64,000 nt of DNA from contig JAMOAY010000006.1 in NCBI GenBank assembly GCA_039908525.1, positions 62,001 through 126,000 on the forward strand, in the 5' to 3' direction. Shown here in pieces: positions 1 through 8,452 of this stretch. The notes beneath the pieces are model-generated. The model ran no database searches and had not been told where the DNA came from. It was given only the letters and a program-made list of their open reading frames with translations. Positions within the stretch are counted from its first letter, which is position 1. Every line of letters begins with the position of its first letter. This DNA is from Magnetaquicoccus sp039908525 (GTDB taxonomy: Bacteria; Pseudomonadota; Magnetococcia; Magnetococcales; Magnetaquicoccaceae). Position numbers and translations under genes: made by a program.

Positions 1-2
1 GC

Positions 3-746
3 AAGTATGTGGATCTGAAAGACGCCTACAAATCGCTGATCGAGGCACTGGCCCACGGTGGCATTGCCCACAACAGCCGGGTGGCCCTGCGTTGGGTGGA
101 TGCGGAACAGCTGGATAAAGAAGACCCAGCCGTCCTGCTGGGCGGTGTGGATGGCATTCTGGTACCGGGTGGATTCGGGGAGCGGGGTTCCCTGGGCAAA
201 CTGGCGGCCATTCGTTATGCCCGGGAACAGAGAATCCCCTTCTTCGGCATCTGTCTGGGGATGCAGATGGCGGTGGTGGAGTTTGCCCGGCACCGGCTGC
301 AATTGCACCAGGCCAACTCCACGGAGTTTGATCCCAACACCACCGCGCCGGTGGTGGCCCTGTTGACCGAATGGATGGATGGAGAGCAGTTGCAGCGGCG
401 CGACCAGAGGGCAGACAAGGGGGGCACCATGCGGCTGGGCGCCTATCCCTGCCACCTGCAACCCGGCAGCCTGGCGGCCAGAGTATACGGCACCACCACC
501 ATTTCCGAACGCCATCGTCACCGCTATGAGTTCAACAACACCTACCGCACCGCGTTGGCCGAGGCGGGCATGGTCTTTTCCGGCAGCAGCCCGGACGGAG
601 CGTTGGTGGAGATCATCGAACTGGCCGATCATCCCTTCTTTATCGCCTGTCAGTTTCATCCCGAGTTCAAATCACGTCCCAGAAAACCGCATCCCCTGTT
701 TGCGGCCTTTGTCGGGGCGGCGCTGACAGGTCGGAGGGGCGCGTGA
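3..746 (+). CDS. pyrG: CTP synthase, C-terminal part (5' end outside window)
   Basis: CTP synthase makes CTP from UTP, ATP and glutamine in the cytoplasm. Only the C-terminal glutaminase part is visible; the reading frame is open at the left edge, so the start and the synthase domain lie outside. The class I amidotransferase signatures are intact: PGGFGERG (oxyanion region), GICLGMQMAV with the nucleophile Cys at codon 252-254, and QFHPEF near the end with the catalytic His and Glu. The HRHRYEFNN block is also typical of PyrG. The stop overlaps the GTG start of kdsA by four bases (GTGA), so the two genes are probably co-translated; pyrG-kdsA order is common in proteobacteria. Identification is firm. 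Confidence 0.96.
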   Translation, partial: KYVDLKDAYKSLIEALAHGGIAHNSRVALRWVDAEQLDKEDPAVLLGGVDGILVPGGFGERGSLGKLAAIRYAREQRIPFFGICLGMQMAVVEFARHRLQLHQANSTEFDPNTTAPVVALLTEWMDGEQLQRRDQRADKGGTMRLGAYPCHLQPGSLAARVYGTTTISERHRHRYEFNNTYRTALAEAGMVFSGSSPDGALVEIIELADHPFFIACQFHPEFKSRPRKPHPLFAAFVGAALTGRRGA

Positions 747-1615
747 ACCAGGCACCTTCTGCCGAACTCTCCCACCCGCCACGGCGGGTCCAGGTCGGCC
801 CGGTCACCTTTGCCAACGACCTGCCGCTGGCGCTGATCGCCGGCCCCTGTGTGCTGGAGGGTGACAATTTCCAGCAAGGGCTGGAGTTTGCATTGCGGAC
901 TGCCGAAGCGATCAAAAAGATGGCCGATCAGGCGGGGGTGGCCCTGGTCTACAAGAGCTCCTTTGACAAAGCCAATCGCAGCGCGTTGGGCAGTTATCGG
1001 GGACCTGGACTGGAGGTGGGACTGGCCATTCTGGAGCGGGTCAAGCAGGAGGTGGGCGTACCGGTGGTGACGGATGTGCACGATGCCGTCCAGGCACAGG
1101 CAGCGGCTGCGGTGGTGGATCTCCTGCAGACACCCGCCTTTTTGTGTCGGCAGACCGATTTCATTCAGGCGGTTGCCCGCCAGGGACGCCCGGTCAACAT
1201 CAAAAAAGGCCAGTTTCTGGCGCCGGAGGGGATGGCCCGGGTGGCGGACAAGGCCGTGGCGGTGGGCAACGAGAACATCATGCTGTGTGAACGCGGCTTT
1301 GCCTTCGGCTACGGCAATCTGGTGGTGGACATGCGCAGTCTGGTGATCATGGCCGAGAGTGGTTTTCCGGTCGTATTTGATGCAACCCATTCCGTGCAGT
1401 TGCCGGGTGGATTGGGCCATGCGTCGGGGGGGGAGCGGGCATGGGTGGCGCCATTGGCGCGTGGGGCGGTTGCAGTCGGGGTGGCGGGCATCTTTCTGGA
1501 GACCCACCCGGACCCGGACCATGCCCCGTGCGATGGCCCCAACATGGTGCCCTTTGCCCAATTGGCAGATCTTCTGCTCGCTTTACGAAGACTGGATGAG
1601 GTGCACAAAAGATGA
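743..1615 (+). CDS. kdsA: 3-deoxy-8-phosphooctulonate (KDO-8-P) synthase
   Basis: Condenses phosphoenolpyruvate and arabinose-5-phosphate to KDO-8-phosphate, the first committed step of the inner-core sugar of lipopolysaccharide. The 290-residue length is normal. Visible family motifs are IAGPCVLEG (residues 32-40), YKSSFDKANRSA, VNIKKGQF and FDATHSVQ. The Cys at residue 36, together with a His in FDATHSVQ and acidic residues in ETHPDPDHAPCDG, matches the metal-dependent class; the E. coli-type metal-free enzymes have Asn at the Cys position. The GTG start overlaps the pyrG stop by four bases, and the stop overlaps the next gene's ATG, so it sits in a tight operon. Confidence 0.95.
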   Translation: MNQAPSAELSHPPRRVQVGPVTFANDLPLALIAGPCVLEGDNFQQGLEFALRTAEAIKKMADQAGVALVYKSSFDKANRSALGSYRGPGLEVGLAILERVKQEVGVPVVTDVHDAVQAQAAAAVVDLLQTPAFLCRQTDFIQAVARQGRPVNIKKGQFLAPEGMARVADKAVAVGNENIMLCERGFAFGYGNLVVDMRSLVIMAESGFPVVFDATHSVQLPGGLGHASGGERAWVAPLARGAVAVGVAGIFLETHPDPDHAPCDGPNMVPFAQLADLLLALRRLDEVHKR

Positions 1616-2712
1616 AAAGAACCCCGTTGTTTGACCAGCATGTCGCCATGGGGGGTAAAATGGTGGACTTTGCCGGCTGGGAGATGCCGCTCCACTATGG
1701 CTCCCAGCTGCGGGAACATGCCGCCGTGCGTCGGCATTGCGGCCTGTTTGACGTTTCCCATATGGGGGTCATCGATCTGAGCGGGGCGCGGGTGGAAAAA
1801 CTGCTGCGCTTTCTGTTGAGCAACGATGTGGCCCGCATTCCGCAGCCCGGCCAGGCCCAGTATGGGCTGATGTTGAACAACCAGGGCGGGGTATCCGACG
1901 ATCTTATAGCCTATCGCATTGACAACGAACATTTTTTCCTGGTGGTCAATGCCGCCAACCGGGAGAAGGCATTGACCTGGATCCGGGTGCATGCCGCCTC
2001 CTATGGGGTGCGGGTGGTGGATCGGCGCGAGTTGATGATACTGGCCGTGCAGGGACCCAAAGCGGCCAGGCAGCTGCAACTCTGCTTGCCGGATGGCATG
2101 GGCAGGGAGGCATTGACACTCAAACCTTTTCATTTCTTGCAGAAAAATGGTTGGCGCATTGCCCGCACCGGCTATACGGGCGAGGACGGTTTCGAGGTGA
2201 TGGTGGAAACAGAGGATGGGCTGACCTTGTGGGACAGCCTGCTGCGGGTCGGTGTGGCGGCGGTCGGTCTGGGGGCTCGGGATACCCTGCGACTTGAGGC
2301 CGGCATGCACCTGTACGGCCATGACATGGATGGACACACCTCGCCGTTGGAGTGTGGTTTGACCTGGACCATTGCCTGGCAACCCCTGGAACGGGATTTT
2401 ATAGGTCGGCAGGCGTTGGCCCCCCTTTGGAACCAGGGACCGGCCCGCAAGCGGGTCGGGTTGATCCTGCAAGAGCGTGGCGTCCTGCGGGACCACCAGG
2501 AGATTCTCTGGCAAGACCGACCGGTGGGACAGGTCACCAGTGGCGGCTATTCACCCACCCTGGAAAAAGGTATTGCTCTGGCGAGGGTGACCCGTGAGGT
2601 GCCCATGGGTACGACCTGCCAGGTGGCGATGCGCGGTCGCATGATGGATCTCCTGGTGGTGCGACCGCCGTTTGTGCGGTTGGGCCAGGTGGCGTTCCGG
2701 GTCAACGAGTAG
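1612..2712 (+). CDS. gcvT: Aminomethyltransferase (glycine cleavage T protein)
   Basis: GcvT transfers the methylene group from the aminomethyl-lipoyl H protein to tetrahydrofolate, releasing ammonia. The 366-residue length is that of standard bacterial T proteins rather than the longer sarcosine-oxidase relatives. Typical stretches are FAGWEMPLHYG near the N terminus, FDVSHMG, the RTGYTGEDGFE segment and GARDTLRLEAGMHLYGHD. The ATG overlaps the end of kdsA by four bases. gcvH and gcvP are not next to it, so the rest of the system must lie elsewhere. A YgfZ-type folate protein is a less likely alternative because the C-terminal glycine-cleavage features are complete. Confidence 0.9.
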   Translation: MKRTPLFDQHVAMGGKMVDFAGWEMPLHYGSQLREHAAVRRHCGLFDVSHMGVIDLSGARVEKLLRFLLSNDVARIPQPGQAQYGLMLNNQGGVSDDLIAYRIDNEHFFLVVNAANREKALTWIRVHAASYGVRVVDRRELMILAVQGPKAARQLQLCLPDGMGREALTLKPFHFLQKNGWRIARTGYTGEDGFEVMVETEDGLTLWDSLLRVGVAAVGLGARDTLRLEAGMHLYGHDMDGHTSPLECGLTWTIAWQPLERDFIGRQALAPLWNQGPARKRVGLILQERGVLRDHQEILWQDRPVGQVTSGGYSPTLEKGIALARVTREVPMGTTCQVAMRGRMMDLLVVRPPFVRLGQVAFRVNE

Positions 2713-2733
2713 AGCGGTCATGACAGAGACTCC

Positions 2734-3858
2734 ATGGATCCGGTGACCCACGCCCTTCTGGGCGGCACGACGGCCGTTCTGTTCACCTCCCGCCACAGGC
2801 TGGCCACGGCCGCCGTGGTGGGAGGATGCGCTGCCTTGCTGGCGGACCTGGACGTATTGATCCAATCCGATCAGGATCCTTTGCTGCAACTGGAGTTTCA
2901 CCGTCAGTTCACCCATGCCCTGATCTTCACGCCCGTGGGGGGCCTGGTGGCCACCCTGCTGCTCTGGTGGTGGGCCAGGGCGCGTGCGACGTTCCGGCAG
3001 ACCTGGATTATGGCTTGCTGGGGGTATGTGACCGCCGGTCCCCTGGACGCATGCACCAGTTATGGCACCCAACTGCTTTGGCCGTTTTCCGACCTGCGTA
3101 TCGCCTGGAGCATCGTGCCGGTGGTGGAACCGGTGACAACAGCGCTGCTGGCGGTTTTTCTGCTCCTGACCGTGCTCCGGCATCACAAACGGTGGGCGGT
3201 TGCGGGCGGGGTCATGGTGGGGCTGTGGTTCGGTGTGGCATGGTTTCAACACCAGCGGGCCAGCGACATGGCCATGGTCTGGGCGCAACAACGGGGCGAC
3301 CAGGTTGAAGCGTTGCACATCAAGCCCACCATGATGAATCTTGTGTTGTGGCGGGCCGTCTACAAAATCGGCCCGGATATCCAGAGTGTCGCGTTGCGTC
3401 CGGGGCTGTGGGGAGAGGCGCGCCTCTATCCGGGAGAGCGCGCCCGCTGGATCGATCCGGCCAGACCTCTGCCGGGTATTCCGATGGAGTCGGTTTTGGG
3501 TCAGGATGTGCGTCGTTTTGTGCGGCTCTCCGACCATTTTGTTGTGATCCATCCCCGACATCCCCATGTGATCGGGGATGGACGGTACGCCTTGCTGCCC
3601 CACACCATCGATCCGTTATGGGGCATCACCCTGGATCCGGACCGCAGCGGTCGGCACGCCCCCTTTGACAGTTTCCGCGCCTGGGGACCGGAGACCGTGG
3701 GTGTTCTGCTGCACATGCTGTTGGGCAGAAAGGGCGTGCCTGCTCTCTCCCGCTCCGCAGCCGGGGATCCACCATCGGCACGCAACCCAAACGGTATCTC
3801 CCTTATGCCGAACGCCGCATCCCGGCATGCCCCTTCTCATACTCCTCCAGGAAGCTGA
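2734..3858 (+). CDS. Membrane-bound metal-dependent hydrolase, YdjM/DUF457-like
   Basis: The protein opens with MDPVTHALLGG and continues with HRQFTHALIF, the two His-containing blocks of the LexA-regulated/YdjM-type inner-membrane hydrolases (DUF457). Several hydrophobic segments fill roughly residues 10-210: an Ala/Val-rich helix with an LADLDV motif, two Leu/Trp-rich helices near 70 and 130-150, and a Val/Gly-rich helix near 155. The remaining C-terminal half is soluble. Substrate is unknown. The start lies 21 bases after gcvT. The last 56 bases overlap, convergently, the end of the nitrate-transport ATPase gene, so its true C-terminal tail is slightly uncertain. Family assignment is from motif recognition. 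Confidence 0.7.
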   Translation: MDPVTHALLGGTTAVLFTSRHRLATAAVVGGCAALLADLDVLIQSDQDPLLQLEFHRQFTHALIFTPVGGLVATLLLWWWARARATFRQTWIMACWGYVTAGPLDACTSYGTQLLWPFSDLRIAWSIVPVVEPVTTALLAVFLLLTVLRHHKRWAVAGGVMVGLWFGVAWFQHQRASDMAMVWAQQRGDQVEALHIKPTMMNLVLWRAVYKIGPDIQSVALRPGLWGEARLYPGERARWIDPARPLPGIPMESVLGQDVRRFVRLSDHFVVIHPRHPHVIGDGRYALLPHTIDPLWGITLDPDRSGRHAPFDSFRAWGPETVGVLLHMLLGRKGVPALSRSAAGDPPSARNPNGISLMPNAASRHAPSHTPPGS

Positions 3859-5479
3859 TCACCTCCTGTCGGTACTCGTAATAGCGGGGGTGGTTCAGCA
3901 GGTCGGCCCGGGTTCTGGGTCGGGGCAACGCAACCGACAGGATCTTGCCGATGCGGGCATGGGGGCCGTTGGTCATCATCACCACCCGATCGGCCAACAG
4001 AATGGCCTCGTCCACGTCGTGCGTGACGCAGATGGTGGTCACCTGGGTGCGGGACCACACCTCCATCAACACCTCCTGCAGCTCCCAACGGGTCAGGCTG
4101 TCCAACATGCCAAAAGGTTCGTCGAGCAACAACAGCTTGGGAGAGAGGGCGAAGGCGCGGGCAATGCCCACCCGCTGCCGCATGCCGTTGGACATTTCGG
4201 CCGCACGGCGATCCATGGCATCCGCCAGCCCCACCTTGGCGAGATAGTAGCTGACCACATCATTCCGCTCGGCCCGACTGGCATGGGGATAGACCCGATC
4301 CACCCCCAGGGCAACGTTCTGCCGGGCCGTCAGCCAGGGAAACAGAGAGGGAGATTGAAAAACCACCGCCCGGTCCGGTCCGGACCCTGAAACCTCCCGA
4401 CCGTTGAGGACGATTCCCCCCAGGCTGACATCCGTGAGCCCCGCCACCATGGAAAGTACCGTGGATTTGCCACATCCGGAGTGGCCGATGAGCGAGACAA
4501 ACTCCCCCCGGCTCATGTGCAGGTTGAAACCATCCACTACCGTCAGTGGACCCTTGGGGGTGGGAAAACTCTTGACCACCCCCTCGAATTCCACATAACG
4601 GGCCACGCGGAGCCCGCGGGTAACGTCGGTGTAGGCCTTGGGCGGAGCGGCTGCGGCGCTGCCCGTCAACCGTGGCTGCAGCTCAGGCAATGCCACCTGT
4701 GCCTCTCGGGAGGTGGCACGCATCTCCCCGGCCGCCAGCATGAAACGGGTAATCTCAGCGCGCAATTTCTTGAAATCGGCGCCCCGTTCAATCCTCTTGC
4801 GCTCACGGGGACGGGCAAAAGAGACGGAAAAGGAGCGCCCCAGGGTGGCCCCATGGGCACCCGGCAGGAGGGGAATGACCCGGTCCGCCAACAGCAGGGC
4901 CTCATCCACATCGTTGGTGATCAGAATCACCGTTTTGCCGTCCCGTCCGCAGATGCTCTCGAACTCCTCTTGCAGCCGGGCCCGGGTCAGGGCATCCAGG
5001 GCGGACAAAGGTTCGTCCAACAGCAGCAGCTCCGGGTTCAACGCCAGGGCGCGGGCCACCGAGACCCGCTGCCGCATCCCTCCGGAGAGTTCCGCCGGTC
5101 GCCGGTCACCGGCGTGGGCCAGGCCGACCAGGCTGACATACTCCTCCACCAGGGCGGCCTTGCGTTCGGCGGAGTGCCCGGAGCTGTCCAGGGCCAAAGC
5201 CACGTTTTCCCGCACCGTCAACCAGGGCATCAGGGCATAGTTCTGGAAGACCACCCCCCGATCGGGCCCCGGCTCGCGAAGCTCCCTGCCCCGCAGGGTG
5301 ATGCGACCCCGGTCCGGGGTGACCAGACTGGCGATCAGCGAGATCAGGGTGCTCTTGCCGGTGCCTGAAAAGCCCAGGATGGCCACAAACTCCCCTTCTG
5401 CTACCTCCAGATTGATATCCGCCAGCACCGGGGTGCTGCCAAACGATTTACCAACCCCTTTCAACTCCAGAAATGCCAT
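3803..5479 (-). CDS. Nitrate ABC transporter ATPase, NrtC/NrtD-type with two fused nucleotide-binding domains
   Basis: The 558-residue protein contains two complete ABC ATPase domains. The first (about residues 1-245) has Walker A GFSGTGKST, signature LSGGMRQRV and Walker B LLLLDEPLSALD. The second (about residues 295-545) has GHSGCGKST, SNGMRQRV and LLLLDEPFGMLD. The second signature, with SNGM instead of SGGQ, is the usual NrtD form. In cyanobacteria NrtC and NrtD are separate polypeptides; here one chain could supply both ATPase sites of the importer. The linker (about 245-290) is Ala/Pro-rich. The gene starts 51 bases after nrtB in the same leftward operon. It energises uptake of nitrate, possibly also nitrite or cyanate. 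Confidence 0.9.
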   Translation of the reverse strand: MAFLELKGVGKSFGSTPVLADINLEVAEGEFVAILGFSGTGKSTLISLIASLVTPDRGRITLRGRELREPGPDRGVVFQNYALMPWLTVRENVALALDSSGHSAERKAALVEEYVSLVGLAHAGDRRPAELSGGMRQRVSVARALALNPELLLLDEPLSALDALTRARLQEEFESICGRDGKTVILITNDVDEALLLADRVIPLLPGAHGATLGRSFSVSFARPRERKRIERGADFKKLRAEITRFMLAAGEMRATSREAQVALPELQPRLTGSAAAAPPKAYTDVTRGLRVARYVEFEGVVKSFPTPKGPLTVVDGFNLHMSRGEFVSLIGHSGCGKSTVLSMVAGLTDVSLGGIVLNGREVSGSGPDRAVVFQSPSLFPWLTARQNVALGVDRVYPHASRAERNDVVSYYLAKVGLADAMDRRAAEMSNGMRQRVGIARAFALSPKLLLLDEPFGMLDSLTRWELQEVLMEVWSRTQVTTICVTHDVDEAILLADRVVMMTNGPHARIGKILSVALPRPRTRADLLNHPRYYEYRQEVISFLEEYEKGHAGMRRSA

Positions 5480-5530
5480 CTGCCTTCTCCTTGTCGTCTG
5501 CCGCGCCCTGTTATGGATCCGATGTCTGTC

Positions 5531-6634
5531 TCAACGCACCGCACTGTGGGTGAACAGGGTTTGCAGTGCCTGCATGACCCGGTCCAGCAGAAAGCCGATG
5601 GCGCCGATGGTCAACACGGCCGCCATGATTCTGGCCAGGGATTGGGAGGAGCCGTTCTGAAACTCATCCCAGACAAATTTGCCCAGTCCGGGGTTCTGGG
5701 CCAACATTTCGGCGGCGATGAGCACCATCCAGCCCACCCCCAGAGAGAGGCGCAGGCCGGTGAACATGTAAGGCAGGGCCGAAGGAATCACCAGACGACG
5801 CACCTTGGTGCCCCAGGAGAGGCGCAACACCCGCACCACATTCATCAGATCCCGATCGATGGAGGCGACCCCCACGGCGGTATTGATCAGCGTCGGCCAC
5901 AGGGAACAGAGGGTGACGGTGATGGCCGAGGTGAGAAACGATTTCTCAAACAGGGGCTGCTCCGAGACATACGCGGCACTGACCACCATGGTCACCAGGG
6001 GCAGCCAGGCCAGCGGAGAGACCGGCTTGAAAAGCTGGATCAGGGGATTCAAGGCGGCGTTGATGGTGGGGGAGAGCCCACACAACACCCCCAGGGGGAT
6101 GGCCAACAGACCTCCCAGCAGAAAACCGGCAAACACCGTCTTCAGGCTGGTGACAATCTGGTCCAGAAAGGTGGCCGACCCGGTATACGGACGACGGCTC
6201 GCCGTCAATCCCTGGGCGATACGTTCCTGTGCCAGTTTTTCCTGACGGGCAGAAAAGGCTGCACGTCTATCCTGTTCCGCCCGATGCTCCTCGTAGAGAA
6301 TCACGAACTGCTGCCCCACCATGGTCGGCCCGGGAATCTCACCCAGGCTGGTCTTGACCTGGGGCGCCAGCAGCGACCAGGCGCCCAGAAACAGCCCGAT
6401 GGCCATGAGCGGAATCAGCAATCCCAACCACAGTGCCTTGATCTGGCTCCTGGGATCCTGTCCAGACAGCAGACGGAAAAGAGGTACCAGCCAACCCAGG
6501 CCCAGCAGGCTCAGGAGGGGGACCAGTTGCATCAGCGCACGGCGCAGGCGCCCCATCCAACGGGGCAGCACAGGGTTCAACGCGGGACTCATGGGGAGAG
6601 TGGCTTCGTTCTGCATGGGAAATATCCTTATCAT
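5531..6634 (-). CDS. nrtB: Nitrate ABC transporter permease
   Basis: Membrane-spanning subunit of an NrtABCD/SsuC-type importer. It has a hydrophobic segment at about residues 25-75 and a block of further helices in the C-terminal two thirds. The binding-protein-dependent permease loop, with the EAA-type region GLSPTINAALNPLIQLFKPV, couples to the ATPase. The nrtA stop and this ATG share one base (TGATG), supporting translational coupling. A second ATG at 6616 has a better ribosome-binding site (AAGGA eight bases upstream) and may be the real start; the difference is six residues. About 367 residues, somewhat longer than cyanobacterial NrtB because of an extended N-terminal part with a charged periplasmic or cytoplasmic insert. 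Confidence 0.9.
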   Translation of the reverse strand: MIRIFPMQNEATLPMSPALNPVLPRWMGRLRRALMQLVPLLSLLGLGWLVPLFRLLSGQDPRSQIKALWLGLLIPLMAIGLFLGAWSLLAPQVKTSLGEIPGPTMVGQQFVILYEEHRAEQDRRAAFSARQEKLAQERIAQGLTASRRPYTGSATFLDQIVTSLKTVFAGFLLGGLLAIPLGVLCGLSPTINAALNPLIQLFKPVSPLAWLPLVTMVVSAAYVSEQPLFEKSFLTSAITVTLCSLWPTLINTAVGVASIDRDLMNVVRVLRLSWGTKVRRLVIPSALPYMFTGLRLSLGVGWMVLIAAEMLAQNPGLGKFVWDEFQNGSSQSLARIMAAVLTIGAIGFLLDRVMQALQTLFTHSAVR

Positions 6635-8028
6635 CAAACCTTGTCGTTACCCTTCAAGCCAATGGCAAACTGGCCGAGATAGGCGTTGGGGGTGCGTCCG
6701 TTGTAGAGCATGCCATCGATAAAACCATCCTGTTGTTCGCGGAATCCATCGCTTTTCCAGGGGAAGGCTGCCTCCGGGGCCTTGCCCTCATCCACCAGGC
6801 GACGGGCTGCCTCCAGGTAGATATCGGCCCGGTAGCTCTTGCGGGCCGTTTCATGGTACCAATCGTCGCTCTTGGCTTCGGCAATCTGCCCCCAGCGCCG
6901 CATCTGGCTGAGATACCAGACGGCGTCCGAAACATAGGGATAGTTGGCAAAATAGCGAAAGAAAACGTTGAAGTCCGGGGTGGACCGGCGGTCGCCTTTC
7001 TCGTACTCAAAAAAGCCGGTCATGGAGTTGGCTATGATGTTGGCATCGGCCCCCACATATTTGGACAGGGAGAGGATTTTGGCCGCCTCGGCACGGTTGG
7101 CGTTGTCGCGCTCATCCAACCAGATGGCCGCCCGGATCAGGGCCTTGATCATGGCGAGATGGGTCCTGGGATGTTTGTCCGCCCAGCCTTTTGTGACACC
7201 CAACACCTTTTCCGGGTTGTTCTTCCAGATTTCGTTATCGGTGACCACCGGCACGCCGATCCCCTTGAACACCGCCTGCTGGTTCCAGGGTTCGCCCACA
7301 CAGTAGCCATGGATGGTGCCGGCTTCCAGGGTGGCGGGCATCTGCGGCGGCGGCGTCACCGACAAGCGCACATCGGCCTTGATCTGTCCCGAGGTGTCGG
7401 CCGGGGAATAAAAACCCGGATGCAGACCACCGGCTGCCAGCCAATAGCGCAACTCATAGTTGTGGGTGGAGACGGGAAAGACCATGCCCATATTGAAGTT
7501 GCGCCCCTGCTTGCGAAACTCCTGCACCACCGGTTGCAAGGCATCGGCCTTGACCGGATGGACCCGTTTGCCATCCGGGCCGACCGGCACGTGGGGTTTC
7601 ATTCCCTGCCAGACATCGTTGGAGACGGTCACGGCATTGCCGTTGAGATCCATGGAAAAGGCCGTGATCACCTCGGCCTGGGTACCAAAACCGACACGGG
7701 CGCCCAGGGGCTGCCCGGCCAACATATGGGCCCCATCCAACTCTCCCGAAATGACCCGATCCAGCAACACCTTCCAATTGGCCTGCGGCTCCAGGGTGAC
7801 ATACAACCCCTCCTCCTCGAAGTAGCCCTTCTCGTAGGCAACGGCCATCGGGGCCATATCGGTCAGTTTGATGAAGCCCAACTTGAGTGACTCCTTTTCC
7901 GGCAACTGGGTCGCTGCGGCCCGTGCCAAATGGGGAAAACCAGCCATCAAGGTACCCACTCCCAGAGCACCCAGTACGGTGCGGCGGGAGACAGGGGTGG
8001 CCATGGCGCAAGCTGCTTGGCGTTTCAT
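6634..8028 (-). CDS. nrtA: Nitrate ABC transporter substrate-binding protein, Tat-exported
   Basis: Periplasmic NrtA/CmpA-type solute-binding protein. The N terminus carries a twin-arginine signal (VSRRTVLGALGVG) followed by a hydrophobic stretch ending near ARAAA. The mature part begins with KLGFIKLTDMAPMAVAYEKG, characteristic of NrtA/CmpA. Downstream are the family stretches DGAHMLAGQPLG and TIHGYCVGEPWN. I chose the ATG at 8028 because a GAGGA ribosome-binding site precedes it by a few bases; the longer open frame upstream encodes an implausible Cys/Tyr-rich extension. The protein is then 464 residues, close to the family length. First gene of the leftward operon nrtA-nrtB-ATPase, and divergent from narK across 424 bases. 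Confidence 0.93.
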   Translation of the reverse strand: MKRQAACAMATPVSRRTVLGALGVGTLMAGFPHLARAAATQLPEKESLKLGFIKLTDMAPMAVAYEKGYFEEEGLYVTLEPQANWKVLLDRVISGELDGAHMLAGQPLGARVGFGTQAEVITAFSMDLNGNAVTVSNDVWQGMKPHVPVGPDGKRVHPVKADALQPVVQEFRKQGRNFNMGMVFPVSTHNYELRYWLAAGGLHPGFYSPADTSGQIKADVRLSVTPPPQMPATLEAGTIHGYCVGEPWNQQAVFKGIGVPVVTDNEIWKNNPEKVLGVTKGWADKHPRTHLAMIKALIRAAIWLDERDNANRAEAAKILSLSKYVGADANIIANSMTGFFEYEKGDRRSTPDFNVFFRYFANYPYVSDAVWYLSQMRRWGQIAEAKSDDWYHETARKSYRADIYLEAARRLVDEGKAPEAAFPWKSDGFREQQDGFIDGMLYNGRTPNAYLGQFAIGLKGNDKV

Positions 8029-8167
8029 GATACGTTCCTCGTCCTTTGAAGTGTGAATAACACCTGCCATCATTGCACTGACATCCTGCCTTTGCTGGCT
8101 ATCAAGTTCCATACCATATAAAAAAACACAATAAACACAATATTTTATACAGAAAAGCAACCCAAGC

Positions 8168-8185
8168 ATGCACAAAAAATAAGCA
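8168..8185 (+). promoter_or_regulatory. Candidate NtrC-type enhancer site upstream of narK
   Basis: The 15 bases ATGCACAAAAAATAA recur exactly at 11687-11701. Extended by three bases, the site (TGCAC, A-rich spacer, GCA end) has the 17-base size and left half of the NtrC consensus TGCACY-N5-GGTGCA, but the right half is weak. It lies about 190 bases before the sigma-54-like element at 8375, a usual enhancer distance. The exact repeat is seen directly; NtrC as the binder is inference. Confidence 0.4.
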
Positions 8186-8374
8186 GAGATGGAGCTGTGT
8201 TACAGCAGTTGCCAAAAAAAGTTCCTCCACCCAGCGCGGACATGGATCGCCATTTGCGGCAGATTGTATATTAATTGGGCATTGCATGCATTCAATCACG
8301 ACTTGTGGTTAAATTTTATGCAATCCCCTCATACCCATTTTTGCCAACAGACGGTCATCTCATAAGATTTTGCA

Positions 8375-8390
8375 TGGCACGAATCTTGAG
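8375..8390 (+). promoter_or_regulatory. narK: Sigma-54-like promoter before narK
   Basis: TGGCAC-GAATC-TTGAG matches the -24 box of sigma-54 promoters perfectly and most of the -12 box; the expected GC at -12 is GA here. It lies 62 bases before the narK ATG. Fits nitrogen control but the -12 mismatch makes it a candidate only. Confidence 0.4.
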
Positions 8391-8452
8391 GTACGCTCTC
8401 GGTGCGAAGAGCGGCCAACCGGAACCAACACACCCATCCAGGGAAGAGCAAT

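Larger units (their letters stand above)
8029..8452. promoter_or_regulatory. Divergent control region between nrtA and narK
   Basis: The 424 bases are clearly more AT-rich than the flanking genes and hold no convincing gene. Visible elements are a 15-base motif (8168-8182) repeated exactly upstream of nirB, a short perfect inverted repeat GCTGT-GTT-ACAGC at 8194-8206, and a sigma-54-like element at 8375-8390 facing narK. Facing nrtA I see only the ribosome-binding site; no -24/-12 pair with correct spacing was found on that strand. Confidence 0.6.

Noticed and set aside
8029..8175. N-terminal extension of nrtA to an ATG at 8175
   Set aside because: Extension is Cys/Tyr/Phe-rich, lies in the AT-rich control region, and would bury the Tat signal.
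8029..8370. Sigma-54 promoter facing nrtA
   Set aside because: I scanned for the correctly spaced GC-N10-CC pattern on the + strand and found only near misses.
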